Assembly: GCA_022695795.1 (NCBI GenBank)
Contig: MU404117.1
Location: 124,001-188,000, forward strand
DNA length: 64,000 nt
Source of the DNA: Biscogniauxia marginata
Taxonomy: Eukaryota; Ascomycota; Sordariomycetes; Xylariales; Xylariaceae
Direction: 5' to 3'
Shown: one piece after another, positions 1 to 10,052 of the stretch
Numbering within the stretch: position 1 is the stretch's first letter
How the letters are laid out: the number at the start of each line of letters is the position of its first letter
Made by a program: the position numbers and the translations under genes
The notes under the pieces: generated by a model
What the model was told of the DNA's origin: nothing
Seen by the model: the letters and a program-made list of their open reading frames with translations, nothing else
Database searches by the model: none

Positions 1-777
1 CTAATTATAAACTAACCGACCACACGCCCATGTTTTTCATCCGATGTACGGTCGAGTATCTAACATTTAGACGCTCGGTAGGAATTACTTTAAAGAAAAG
101 CAAAATAGGCCAGACGTAGTAAAATAAATAAATAAATAAAACCCCGGAAGAAAAAGCCGCCGCGAGACTCGAGTTCCAGTTAGTGAGTTTCTCCATATAT
201 GTACCTGGACAGGGGTAATGATGTGCTCCTCTGCATCTCCTTGTATTGGTGCAACCAACCAGGTTACACAAATCGGTACAGGTTAAAAGCATCAGGTGAG
301 CATACCTAGGGGTAGATTCCCCATCCAGTGAAACCACAAACCGTGGAAGAGTTTGGGAGATGTTCTAGTTAGATCGGATGTCATAGGTAGGATCTGGTAT
401 GCTTCAAAACTGGAGAGTATTTAGGGGCGTCTGGGGGAGAGAGCTTATAAATTTATATTAGGTATCTCTATTTCTTTACTTTTTGAAATTCTCCACGCGA
501 GGGCCTAAGAATTCTTGGTAGATGTCACCAAGCACACCGCTGGGAAAGGGGAAATAATGTAGGTGTTGTGGAAATTCTTATGATTAAGAATGCGCAGATA
601 AGACAGTCATCTCATATATAAATTTATCCTATATTTTCCATAAATATTCCAGAATCGCTTCCTTTATTGCCCCAAGTCTTCGATATAACTATCTGTGGTA
701 GCAGGTTCCCACCGCTAAGAAGGCTCCTGACATTGGGTTCCCTCATATTGTAGCTCGTTCGCGCCATTTGGAAATAA
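1..777. other. AT-rich non-coding stretch
   Basis: I see no supportable gene here. The sequence is AT-rich with short A/T runs, including an AAAT tandem near 120-140. The longest open frames lack any recognisable domain and have no coding-like composition. Confidence 0.5.
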
Positions 778-1523
778 TCATCGAATAAGCAAGTATCCGT
801 GAGGTGGCTCATCGTTAGGTCCACCCGTATGCACGCTTCTATGCCTATTTTTCTCCTTACGCCCTGTTAGCCCGTCGGGCCTCTGCTTCCACCTGGCTCG
901 GTCTGCTTTTGCTTCACTGTGGGCCCGTTCTGCCTCTTCTAGGTAAAATTTGTCCAACAAGCTCTGGGTCAGAAATACGTCTCCATGTTCGTGATAATAG
1001 ACGGGCACGTCTTGCCTTCGGGGAAATGTATTGAAACCTCTGCGAATAGCGATGCTTGGCCGATGGTCCCCGAGGACTTCCTGGGCCTCGTGAGCAATGG
1101 AAGCAAGGACCTGCATCTCCGACTCTTGTGATACTTGGTCTCGAAATTCGATGTACACGGTAGGCCAGATTATCCCACGAGCTTCCATGGGCTCAAATTC
1201 CCAGTCAAATCTGACCACCTGCGTGCTGGCGTAAATAAGCCCGTACTCCAGAGCCTCGATATACTCTCCTGTCTCCGTGAGCTTTTCGACCTTCTCGAAA
1301 AATAGGTCGTACAGCTTCTTCTGATACTTGTCAAACACTGTTGTAGGGTTGGTGATAAGACCACTACACTTAGCCGTCTCAATATCTATTACGATCCCAC
1401 TAGTTAGCGTTAAGACGCCAGTGTTCCTACATAGCAAGTCAAAGAATTAAGGACTAGTGAGGTAGCTATGAACTTACCGGTAGGCTTGGCATCTAGCCGA
1501 CGGGTGCTGGGAAATCTATCCAT
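778..1523 (-). CDS. orphan two-exon protein, 217 aa, unknown function
   Basis: I do not recognise a family. The model has exon 1 at 1523-1478 (ATG at 1523-1521) and exon 2 at 1385-778. The intron has a GTAAGT donor, a GCTAAC branch-like site and a TAATAG acceptor, and it joins the frames in phase 1. Starting instead at the in-frame ATG at 1437 would ignore the good donor at 1477. The product looks soluble, with no signal peptide or membrane segment. Its N-terminal half is helical, with paired acidic and aromatic residues (EYIEALEYGLIYAS). The C-terminal third is strongly basic and hydrophilic (SEAKADRARWKQRPDGLTGR). It is the only intact-looking long frame in an AT-rich block that also holds two broken enzyme genes, so it could be a lineage-restricted gene. 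It could also be an old gene beginning to decay. The existence of a coding region is moderately sure; its role is unknown. Confidence 0.5.
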
Positions 1524-2689
1524 CTTCGTTCAGGAGTCACAGGGTTCGAAATATTATGTGGTTAAGTCGGCGAAGCTGAAGTTTCAGGTTGGAAGTTAGC
1601 ACCAACGGGTAGGCATTAAGACAAGAATTGGAATAATCCCATCATTTATATGCCCTGGGATGCTATATAACCTAGCTATGCATGTGCACTACATCATTTC
1701 GAAGCCGTTGATTGAGAAATTCAACCGGGCACTGAAGCGAGAAGTAAAACATTAGCCGTGCTTGTTGCTCCCTCGTCACTTACATGAATAAGGGCTGAAC
1801 ATTTGTTTGTATTCAGGTGATACAATGTGATCCCAACAACTGCTCTTCTACTCTTTGTCGTGACAGTGTTAGTCAGTCTAACCATGTCCGATTACGTCGT
1901 ATTTCGCTCTACCCAACATTGCATGTCACTCAACTTTCTGTAAGTAGCATCTATCTCCCCGAACTCATCAACCCCCGTTCTAACTAATAGTATCGTGTCC
2001 GATTATAGGTTAACTTTTAGAGCAGGTCTTCAACTCTTGTGACTTGAAGATCTAGTCCAGGGGGGAATATTGGTTATATGAATACCTCATTCTGTGTAAC
2101 TACGAGTTTTTGCCGGTTTGAGCATACATTGGGTACCTGCACCCCCTTTATGGACCCTATATTAATAATGTGCTACAGCATAAGGTTTTAAGTTCCCTTT
2201 TACCATTCGAAACATATTAGAAGAAGCTAGAGAACAAGAAAGGAGTATATTATATGGCTAAAGTACTATTTACAGTTAAGTTCTTGTGTCTTTGAGAAGA
2301 CCTCGGAAAACTCGTGAGTAGTTGCCATGACGTACACCTTACAGGTTTCACATAATTAAGAAGTTGTTACGCGACGGACCAGAACTAAAGTCACACGAGG
2401 AAAAGGCCTTTTGCATTCGAGTGCCCCCTCTATTGCCCGGTCTGCACGGTGTCGCCTGTTGATCTCACCACTACAGGCTCTTTCTTATTAAGAGGCCGAA
2501 ACCTTGCTTCTTGACAATAATAGCTCCAACAATACTTTTTTTCCCTAAGTTTATTATTGGCCTACATATAACTATTTTTCGTAGTCACTAGAAGGCTTTA
2601 AGACTAGAGGTTTTGGGATTCGAAAATGGCAGCCTCTACGTTAGACTAACAGCCCCAAAACGGACACTACCACGTAATCGCTCCCCTAC
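1524..2689. other. AT-rich stretch without a gene
   Basis: No open frame with a recognisable product is visible. Composition is strongly AT-biased with many TA dinucleotides and stop codons in all frames. This fits long-decayed sequence next to the broken dehydrogenase that follows. Confidence 0.45.
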
Positions 2690-3150
2690 GGAGTTGGGAA
2701 TTACCTTACCGAGTAAGGACTTAGAGCGATTTCTGGAGCAGAGGCTAGCAGGCCTGGAATACCAGCAGCGGGGCGATGATATTGATCTCGAAAGCCGCAC
2801 GGGGATCCTCGCCCTTGATGGCAGCGCTGGGGGGTCATGGATGACGAGGAGCCCGCGTTGCAGATGATAATGTCGACGTGGCTGACAGTACCGGCATCGG
2901 CGGCCGTGTTGAAGGCCTCGAGGATGTTGTCGGGTGGGATGGCCGACGAGAAGTCTAGCTTCAAGATGTAGAACGCAGTCCTGTTTGCGGCGGTGATGCT
3001 GTATATTTCAGGTTTGAAGCTGGAAGCGGCCTCATCGCTGCGCACTGTAGCGATGATGGTTGTAATGGGCGGCCCAGGAATGACTCGGTCAAGCCCGAGA
3101 CCCAAACCTCTATTGGCACCTGTGATGGCATACACCGTGTTTCTTGGCAT
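2690..3150 (-). pseudogene. short-chain dehydrogenase/reductase, broken 5' part
   Basis: Reading from an ATG at 3150-3148, the frame gives a classical SDR start: a beta strand followed by the NAD(P)-binding glycine motif TGANRGLGLGL, then TTIIATVRSD, and the NAG motif (VDIIICNAG) at the expected spacing. About 2826 the homologous frame is lost. The family-like continuation (AFEINIIAPLLVFQA) is in another frame, and stop codons then follow where an SDR would continue (TAG and TAA near 2720-2750). Part of the segment after the glycine motif (TESFLGRP) also reads better in a shifted frame, suggesting a compensated pair of indels. The catalytic Ser-Tyr-Lys region is not recoverable. Intact family members are about 240-260 aa oxidoreductases, often in secondary metabolism. 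I read this as a decayed gene. Sequencing error alone is less likely, because both frameshifts and stops are present. Confidence 0.75.
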
Positions 3151-3688
3151 GGTGCATAGATGTGCACTGAGCAGGAAAATGATATGGAAGGAAGAAATAG
3201 GATGCATGTGTTGGAAACTAATTTATAGCTCCCAGTCATCGAGTACTTCCCTTGCGTGGAATGGCGAGCTCTTACGCTACACATATCTGTCGTCGCTAAG
3301 CAGGGGCTATAGTCTGGCACCGAAACCAGTACCTGGCAGCGACAGCGAGAAGGGCTGGTTTTTGATAGCCATCGCTTAGCAGTAAATGCCCTCTTGTTAC
3401 GGTTCTGCTTGAGAACGGAGAACCAGAGCAATGGAGTTTATTGGTCTCAATAAGGTCTTTATTCATAGCCTGACGATACTATCTAATCGTCGTCAAGAAC
3501 CGTTCCTGTTCAGGAAGAACTAATATACTAACCTAGGTAATGCAAACATCCATATATAAACCAGCCCAACATACCTACGCCTCCACATAGAAAGTTGACA
3601 AAAAAGTCGAGAGGTAGGTAAGTAGGCTAGGTAGTTGGTACATAGGTAGATGGATGTTGGTGTCGATTGTCGATGCACATCGAGCGGA
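3151..3688. other. intergenic, TAGGTA-rich
   Basis: No gene is seen. The part near 3610-3660 carries several TAGGTA/TAGGTAGG words on the plus strand, the same word family that recurs in spacers across the window. Confidence 0.45.
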
Positions 3689-4087
3689 TTAGTGACCGGC
3701 GGTCCACCCAGCAAACCCCACAGCGGAAAGCAGCCCTGAGCTCACGAGGCGGAAAGCCGCCATGCGAGGATTACCCTCCTTCCAGACGACGTAGCTGTCG
3801 ACCAGGCCTGCGTACGCGCCCAAGATGGCGAGAATGGTGTCGCACGCGGCCAGCTCGCGGCGAAAATAGAAGGTATACATGCACATGCCGAGGACGGCGG
3901 TGCGGCCGTTGTTAATATGCATGACCGCTGTGGCGGACGTGCTGGCGATGCGATCCGGGAGGCCGAACTTGAGCATGGCCGCCCGCGGGTCGAAATAGGT
4001 CCACATCCCGCCGAAAGTCATGACGGTTGCCACGAAAAGTGCGGGGACATGGCGCAGTTCAAATGCTCGAACATATTGAGGAGTTGA
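3689..4087 (-). CDS. DUF4267-type small membrane protein (5' end uncertain)
   Basis: The frame reads F-E-L-R-H-V-P-A-L-F-V-A-T-V-M-T-F-G-G-M-W-T and continues through FDPRAAMLKFGLPDRIA to a stop at 3691-3689. The pattern of a hydrophobic N-terminal helix, FDPRAA..FG.P.RIA, and then further hydrophobic segments (TAVLGMCMYTFYF, TILAILGAYAGLVDSYVVW, LLSAVGFAGW) is what I know from DUF4267 proteins. These are about 130-aa, four-helix fungal membrane proteins of unknown function, often near secondary-metabolism genes. The open frame runs upstream to a stop at 4093-4091 without an ATG, so a short upstream exon is likely; an acceptor-like TTCGAG ends at about 4065. The first few codons given here are therefore provisional. 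The body of the gene is intact, unlike the neighbouring SDR and P450. Confidence 0.65.
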   Translation of the reverse strand, partial: STPQYVRAFELRHVPALFVATVMTFGGMWTYFDPRAAMLKFGLPDRIASTSATAVMHINNGRTAVLGMCMYTFYFRRELAACDTILAILGAYAGLVDSYVVWKEGNPRMAAFRLVSSGLLSAVGFAGWTAGH

Positions 4088-5790
4088 GAATTATACGTGT
4101 AGGTGCTTAACACAGCGCCGTGTTTGATTGCTGGGCGGAGTGGAACGGAATGGTGTTGTGATTGTTGCGTGTAAGTGAGGCCCGAGGGTGCTGCGAATCA
4201 GGAAAACTCCAGAGTTCGGTCGGGGCCTTAAGTACCTAGGGAGGAAAATTAAAACCATTAAAAGGAAAGAAAGGGTTGGTCTACAGCACACCTCAGGGCA
4301 TTTACGAGTTGATTTAGGTACGTGTATGCAAGGGAGGCGGGCGGGATGTCTTTTCGTTGTTGTTGTTATAGAGGTGAAGTAACGGTGTGGACCTCAGCCC
4401 TGCTGGCTTGTAAAACCACTTCATTTATTGCTGTTGCGAGTAAAATGGAACACTACACTTCAAGCAGCACTTGAGTTGCAGCCTCGGATTCTTGGCCAAC
4501 ATGGTTGACTATGTGGTGATCACAGTCGGCCATGCCGTGTAACATCTGGAAATCACTTCAGCTGCTCTCATGCTGTCTAGTATTAAGTAGTTGTCTAAGG
4601 ATGGCGTTGATAGGAAAGGTAGGATCCCATCTAGGTAGAGGCTTGGTTTGAAATTATACCATAACTAGAGCTAACCACTTTTTAGCTGTAATCGTAGGGT
4701 GACATGGAATCAAAACATGTAACGTCCGTGTCTTAGTTAGGCTGACCCGTTACCGATATCACTCACAGCCTACAACCTTCTTGATTTACCCGATTGTAGA
4801 TTTATTGTACGTACGAGGCGCCCACGAGTACCCTATGCTTTGATGGAACAAATGAACTTCCTATGGGGTCCCCCTACGACTGGCTGGTTAAGCGAAGAAA
4901 AAGCTAGACCGAAGATTTAAAAAAGATAAATACCTAGGCTTCACCCATTTATAAACCTCTTGAATTAAGTATATGAACTGGCTAAACAAATACTAATATT
5001 GATTGCTACCTAAACCAAATAATTATGTGTTGAGACGTAGACCTCTCAAATCTTACCACAATATCACGATGTTGCTGTTCTGGATATTCAGCAATTCTCT
5101 CGGGGGCAATCCTCCTGGCTGATGCTGCTATAGCTTTTGCATTGATGCTGTTTTCATCATGTACAGTCATAAAAGGGCGTTATGCACCGCTCGTGTCTTA
5201 AGCTTGGTCGCTGCTTTTTAAACCTTGGCTTATAATTAAATATCGTATTAAGACCTGGGCCTTCCTCTTTAATAGCCGTAAAATCATACACGACGGGTAT
5301 AAAAGTAGGTAACTCCCAGCTATCATATGAAATATTGGTGCTTAACTTTCTTATTAACCACCTATAATGTTATAGTCTCAAGGCGCCCCGTTCTATGTCG
5401 ACGTACTTGAGAACCGGTACTAGGTTATCTCGTCATAGGACCAGATCAAGGAACTAGATGTAGCTCCTCAATTTATGTTATCGTTACTAGGAGTAGTAAA
5501 GGTCCTTCTCTAACTCAAGTATATTATGAGAGACTTTAACTAGATGGAAGATAAATAGGGAACTAAAGGGGCCACGTTAATTAAGACCTTACGTAACGAT
5601 TTCACTAGACACCTTCTCGAGGTCCTATCGGAGATTCGAATGTCTATGTTAGTACTCTTGGATCAATATTACGAGTTTCTTTTATTAGTAAGTCGTAGGT
5701 TATTAGCGATAGCGCAAAGTATGGATTTTAACATGCTAAGCAATTTCCAGGTGCGAGGGTATATTCTTTATATTTCTCTTAGTTAGTAGG
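4088..5790. other. AT-rich degenerate stretch
   Basis: About 1.7 kb with no plausible open frame on either strand. It lies directly upstream of the surviving 3' end of a P450 gene, so it may hold the eroded 5' part of that gene, but I could not align any specific P450 motif to it by eye. Confidence 0.45.
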
Positions 5791-6277
5791 GTTAATATAA
5801 AAGTGGAAGCTGGCGAATAGATATGCTCTCCCTTCGCAAGCATGCACCTGGACCCAAAGAATTATGCATATCCCGACGAGTTTCACGGTTTTCGCTTTGT
5901 CCAGCCTGCCACCCTTGCAAAATCACTAGCTGGGATCTCGTCGTACAACTTTCAAATACCCGAGGGCCAGGAGCCGTCCCAGTTTACTAATATGTCAGGT
6001 TTGCCGTTCTGGGGTGCTGGCAAGATGACATGGTAAGTTCTCTTACCCCCTAAATACAGCCTTCGGACTTTTGATAGTGTTATTAAGAGAGGGGAGGCTC
6101 TATGCCTCATCGGCTATTAAGACGCTGCTAGGGTTGTTTCTCACGAGATGGGATCTACAGCTTGCGCAACCCAATTTTAATCAGCACTTTGCCTGGCGTA
6201 GTTGGATTTACACACGTGCAAGCATCAAGGGTATCCTAAGGCTGATAAACACAGAACAGCTACAAGAAGGTCATTAG
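5791..6277 (+). pseudogene. cytochrome P450 monooxygenase, 3' relic
   Basis: Only the C-terminal portion of a P450 is readable. It runs VEAGE, an in-frame TAG at 5818-5820, ICSPFASMHLDPKNY, then PDEFHGFRFV, the haem-loop start FWGAGKMT, and after an intron GRLYASSAIK..LGLFLTRWDL. In intact fungal P450s this region is the segment before the haem loop, the F-x-x-G-x-x-x-C-x-G loop and the L helix. The intron appears to be 6033-6087 (GTAAGT donor, TTAAG acceptor). Joining it gives a TGA followed by GAG exactly where the haem-ligand Cys-Pro should be, so no axial cysteine is encoded. There is no upstream half (I helix, ExxR). The gene is dead: truncated, with a nonsense codon and a lost ligand. 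In life it would have been an ER-anchored oxygenase. Confidence 0.8.
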
Positions 6278-7425
6278 AGAGTATTAAATATGATTTCTAT
6301 GTTAGGAGAGATACGGCTGATGGATCATAAGATACATTGTTACAGTCCGACATGGACAGCAACACAGAACAGGTCACGTCAACTAATTGGCGCTCCCAGC
6401 TCTACAAGGGAGTTGAGAGAGTCGTCGATGGACTCTTTAAAATAACACGCTCGTATGCGGCGGCAATGCTGCTTGACAGCAACAAGTATCAATAGCTAGA
6501 TATGGTTCCACTCGTTTTAAGTAGTCAGTAGCTTGAATTAAAATCCAGTCACTCAAAACCACTCGATATCACCAAAAACAAAGGGCATAGATAGATAGAT
6601 GTATGCGTACAGTTGCTCCCTAGGCACCTATAGCTTTATGTTCTCCACGCAACAACTGCATTGCATCGCTATCCCTATCGGCTGGTGTGTCTGGTAGCAA
6701 CGTCTCTCCGTCGAGAAAGTATCACCCTGCCACGGGTCTCGCAATACCAAGCCACAATGTCGACATACCATCCCATCCCATTGCTCTCCCAATCTCCCGG
6801 AAAGCGACCCGACAGTTCGGATTCCCCGCCTCCCCCATATTACGTTATCCACTCCTTTATTTAGATAAGGTAGGTACCTAGGTAGGTAGGTAGTATAGAC
6901 ACATGGGTAAGTAGTGCACAAAGAAAATGCAGCCCTACCCGCGCTTGCGGCACACCAATAAGGGATCTCGGCTGAATTTTTGAAGTTTGCGAGGTTGTCT
7001 CGGAATCTCGGGGACGAGGTTTAGGGTTGTAGTTATGTATAACCTGTCACGGTGTCACGCTAAGCAGATGGACGATGGACATCCTAGCGATGTTGTTACG
7101 CGAAAACCCTAGAAAATTAAGAGTTTAAGGTGACTCGGCAAGAAACCTCTTTCATACAAAGTAGCCTCTTCGTTTTCAGCCAGATCTGTCCCTATAAATC
7201 TGCCCACCGCTTCCAGTCTTGGTCAATACAACCATTGGCGAGCACTCCTTGATATGACATTAAGGGGAATTCCAAAGACCCCGAGTTTTCAAGATATTAT
7301 AGTCGACGTGTCAATTATTCTTAGAATTAATTTTACATCACATTAACTAGTTCTCCCCCTTCCCTCCTTTTTTTTTTTTTTTTTCCCTTCCCCCCTTTCA
7401 TGTTCTCGTCATTAGAAACTTTCTC
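6278..7425. other. intergenic, with TAGGTA repeat and poly-T
   Basis: No gene is seen. A run of TAGGTA/TAGGTAGG units lies at about 6868-6898. A poly-T tract of about 15 occupies 7370-7384, just 3' of the LysM gene's stop codon on the minus strand. Confidence 0.45.
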
Positions 7426-8261
7426 CTAACCCTCGACGCCGACGCAGTAGTTGTACCCGACCTCGAGGTTCGTGCAGCCGGCCGTGAGGTCCGGGTTCCA
7501 CAGCAGCAGCTGGTCGAGGGTGATGCCGTGGTCGACGGCGACGGCGTAGCAGTAGTCCTGCTCGACGACCTTGTAGCAGGCGTTGCAGTTGCTCACGATG
7601 CCCGGCTTGACGGGCGCCGGGCACGACGGCTCCGGGTTCGTCGTGTTACCCACCCCGACACAGACTACCTCGCCCGGGTACAGGTTGCTGCAGTATTCCT
7701 TTTTTTTTTGAGGGGTTAGTTAGGGTAGGGTACCTAGGTAATTGGGGTTCGAAATAATATGGAGGATAGATTTATTAAGGGGGGGGGGGGGGGGATGGGA
7801 AGAGTGGGGGAAGGAACTAACATCGACCTGGGGATTCCACGAATAGCTACGATAACAGTAAGTCAGACTATCTCTCTTTCTCTGTAGTTGTCGCCCGTAC
7901 TAGACGGTACAAGGCGAGGGAGGCGGAAACGTACAAGTCCTGTAGAGAGAAAACAGCGTTGAAATTATCCCGGATTTTGATGCAGGTATCACCGCTCTGG
8001 ACGACGTACGTCGCGGTACCTTATTTTATAAAGTCAGTTCTTTGATCATCATTAAAGCCACATACTAGCTGATATATATATGTATAAAGAGAGATGCGAA
8101 TTAATAATTTTTTCTGGGGTAGGGTGAGTCTTACAATTCTCATCGTATCCCTGACGAGCGGCCAGCATAGCGGCGTGTCCGGGGGCAGGGGAAGCGAGGG
8201 CCTGGCCGGCAAGAGTAGCGGCGACGGCGGCGACAGCAGCAGTGAAGATGTTGGCGATCAT
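7426..8261 (-). CDS. secreted two-LysM-domain protein (effector-like)
   Basis: A 169-aa protein is reconstructed from four exons: 8261-8135, 8019-7935, 7846-7822 (only 25 nt) and 7698-7426. All introns are GT-AG and the phases agree. Residues 1 to about 23 form a signal peptide (hydrophobic core AAVAAVAATLAGQALA, cleavage near ALA-SP). The first LysM module follows at about 43-93, with YVVQSGDTC, FYSWNP and YPGEVVCVG. The second spans about 115-168, with CYKVVEQDYC, LLLWNPDL and YNYCVGV. Cysteines flank each module as in other fungal LysM proteins. The family binds chitin oligomers. Secreted versions without a catalytic domain can shield hyphae or sequester chitin fragments from host receptors; that role here is inferred from architecture only. 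The second module has an acidic EQDYC in place of the usual SGDTC turn. Intron 3 contains a poly-G run at about 7779-7794. No partner gene is adjacent; its neighbours are relics. Confidence 0.9.
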
Positions 8262-10052
8262 GGTGACGGCGGTATTATATTAGATTTTATGTATATAAGT
8301 ATTAATATATCGAGAAGAAGCGAGTGGAAGTCAAGTCTTCTGAGGACTGAGGATGAGATTGCGGTGATGATGATGACGATGATGCTGATATCCGCGACTC
8401 TTATAGAAAAACGAACCCCCCCCCTAAGAGCTTCATCTCCCTTCTCAACTTATACTAATCTGTATACGGGGAGACGGGACCTTTGGTGAAGCTGGGCGAG
8501 AAAAAAAAAGTCTGCCCATAAACCAAACTGGACGTTCTGGCCCACGAATGAACTCTCGACTTCGCCGTTCCGTGCCGCATCGTAAGTGGATCGATCGTAA
8601 GGTCGGGTGAGATTCAGAGTACCTAAAATTAAGCCAAGTCACAACCCGGGGGCGGAGGGGATAAAAGGGCTACCACTTCAGGCAGAACCAGAAAGGAGAT
8701 TTCGGTGGGATCTCCATTCCCCTCTCTTTCTCTCTCCGTCTGCCCCTCCCCCGCCATTCCACGCCCGGTCGATTGGAAGCAGAACGGTCAGCTCGTATCG
8801 ACGGCGTAACGTGCATTGAACTTCTGCATCCCAAGTGGCCATCAAGCCGGGAAAGAGGAAGGGGAACCCCTAGTGAGACGAAAGGACAATGGGGACCGTA
8901 CGTTTTCCCATTATCGACCGTGAGGCACAGCATGTACGTTTGATTAGAGGCTCCTTTTTAGCTTCTCTGCCGACGATGCAGCAGCCTGGGCAGCGTGGTC
9001 TATTATTCCGAAGTTGACTAGCGTCTAGGGCTGAGTTGAAATGAGACGAGCGTGCCTCACATATTGATGGATCTATATACTGCGTTTTAAGTACATGGAT
9101 AAGTCGATGGGTACGCTTACATACGTGTAGTAAATATATGTATGTCAGTATACGGCCCAGACTACAAACACGTGTTACCCCCCTCGTTAAAATATGTAAC
9201 TTAAGATCCGGGGGATCGAGTTCTTGTCCGTGTCATGCGCAAAGCTGCCCAACCGAACCCAATCAGCGCGGGGGGCGAAGAACAGACATAGAATGGAAGA
9301 GGAAGATGAAGAAAAATGTAGAAAAAGCATGAATACGATAAAATTTACCCGAGTCGCTCCAGCCCGTAGCCCCCCAAAGAACCTGCATGATCCTTCTACT
9401 ACCTCAGGTACCAGCTGGTTGGCTGATGTGACCCTGCGACTCAACTCATTGGCCCGAACAATGGAATACCCCGGATATCTAAGTGTACTGTTGCCGTTTA
9501 TAGGACCATTCGGCCGTTTCCCTCTTCCAAAAGAGCGGCTTGATTGTACTCAGTCTGCCGAGTCAGCCCGCTGGTGCGCCCCGGCCGAATTTGTGAGGCG
9601 ATCTCACGGCGTCATGAGCTTGTCGCCTGATTCCTCTCGTTTTCTCCTCTAGTAAGTCCTTATGTGCATAGCATGCATGCAGAGGGAAGATGAATACGAG
9701 TCTCTCACCGATTGACTCACTCAAAGTCATCAAGACTTCAGGGTAACCGGGCTTATCGCGAGGAATCACCCGTGCAGCGTCTCTTTTAACGATGCTAATA
9801 ATCTAGGTATAGAGGGAGCATTGCTTACCTGAATGTATTCAAGCAACATCTAGGTACAATTCTTGGGCAAGCAGAACGATCCGCGCATCTAGTATACACT
9901 CTAATCTAACAAGAATCCTTGAGTAGAACACACTGGAAATCAAAGCTGAAATGACATGTCCAACTAGCTACGTACACTTTAGAGCCTTGCCAATGATTAA
10001 TTCAATGCACTTATATCATCTGTAAAACGTCGTTAGGGACCGATTTGACAGC
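8262..10052. other. intergenic, no gene recognised
   Basis: About 1.8 kb. The longest plus-strand frame (9224-9652, 142 codons) has no recognisable motif and no supporting splice or start context, so I do not call it. The part next to 8262 should contain the promoter of the LysM gene; no specific site is recognisable. Confidence 0.4.

Noticed and set aside
9224..9652. 142-codon plus-strand frame
   Set aside because: No motif, no good splice sites, and an overlapping frame on the other strand; not enough to call a gene.
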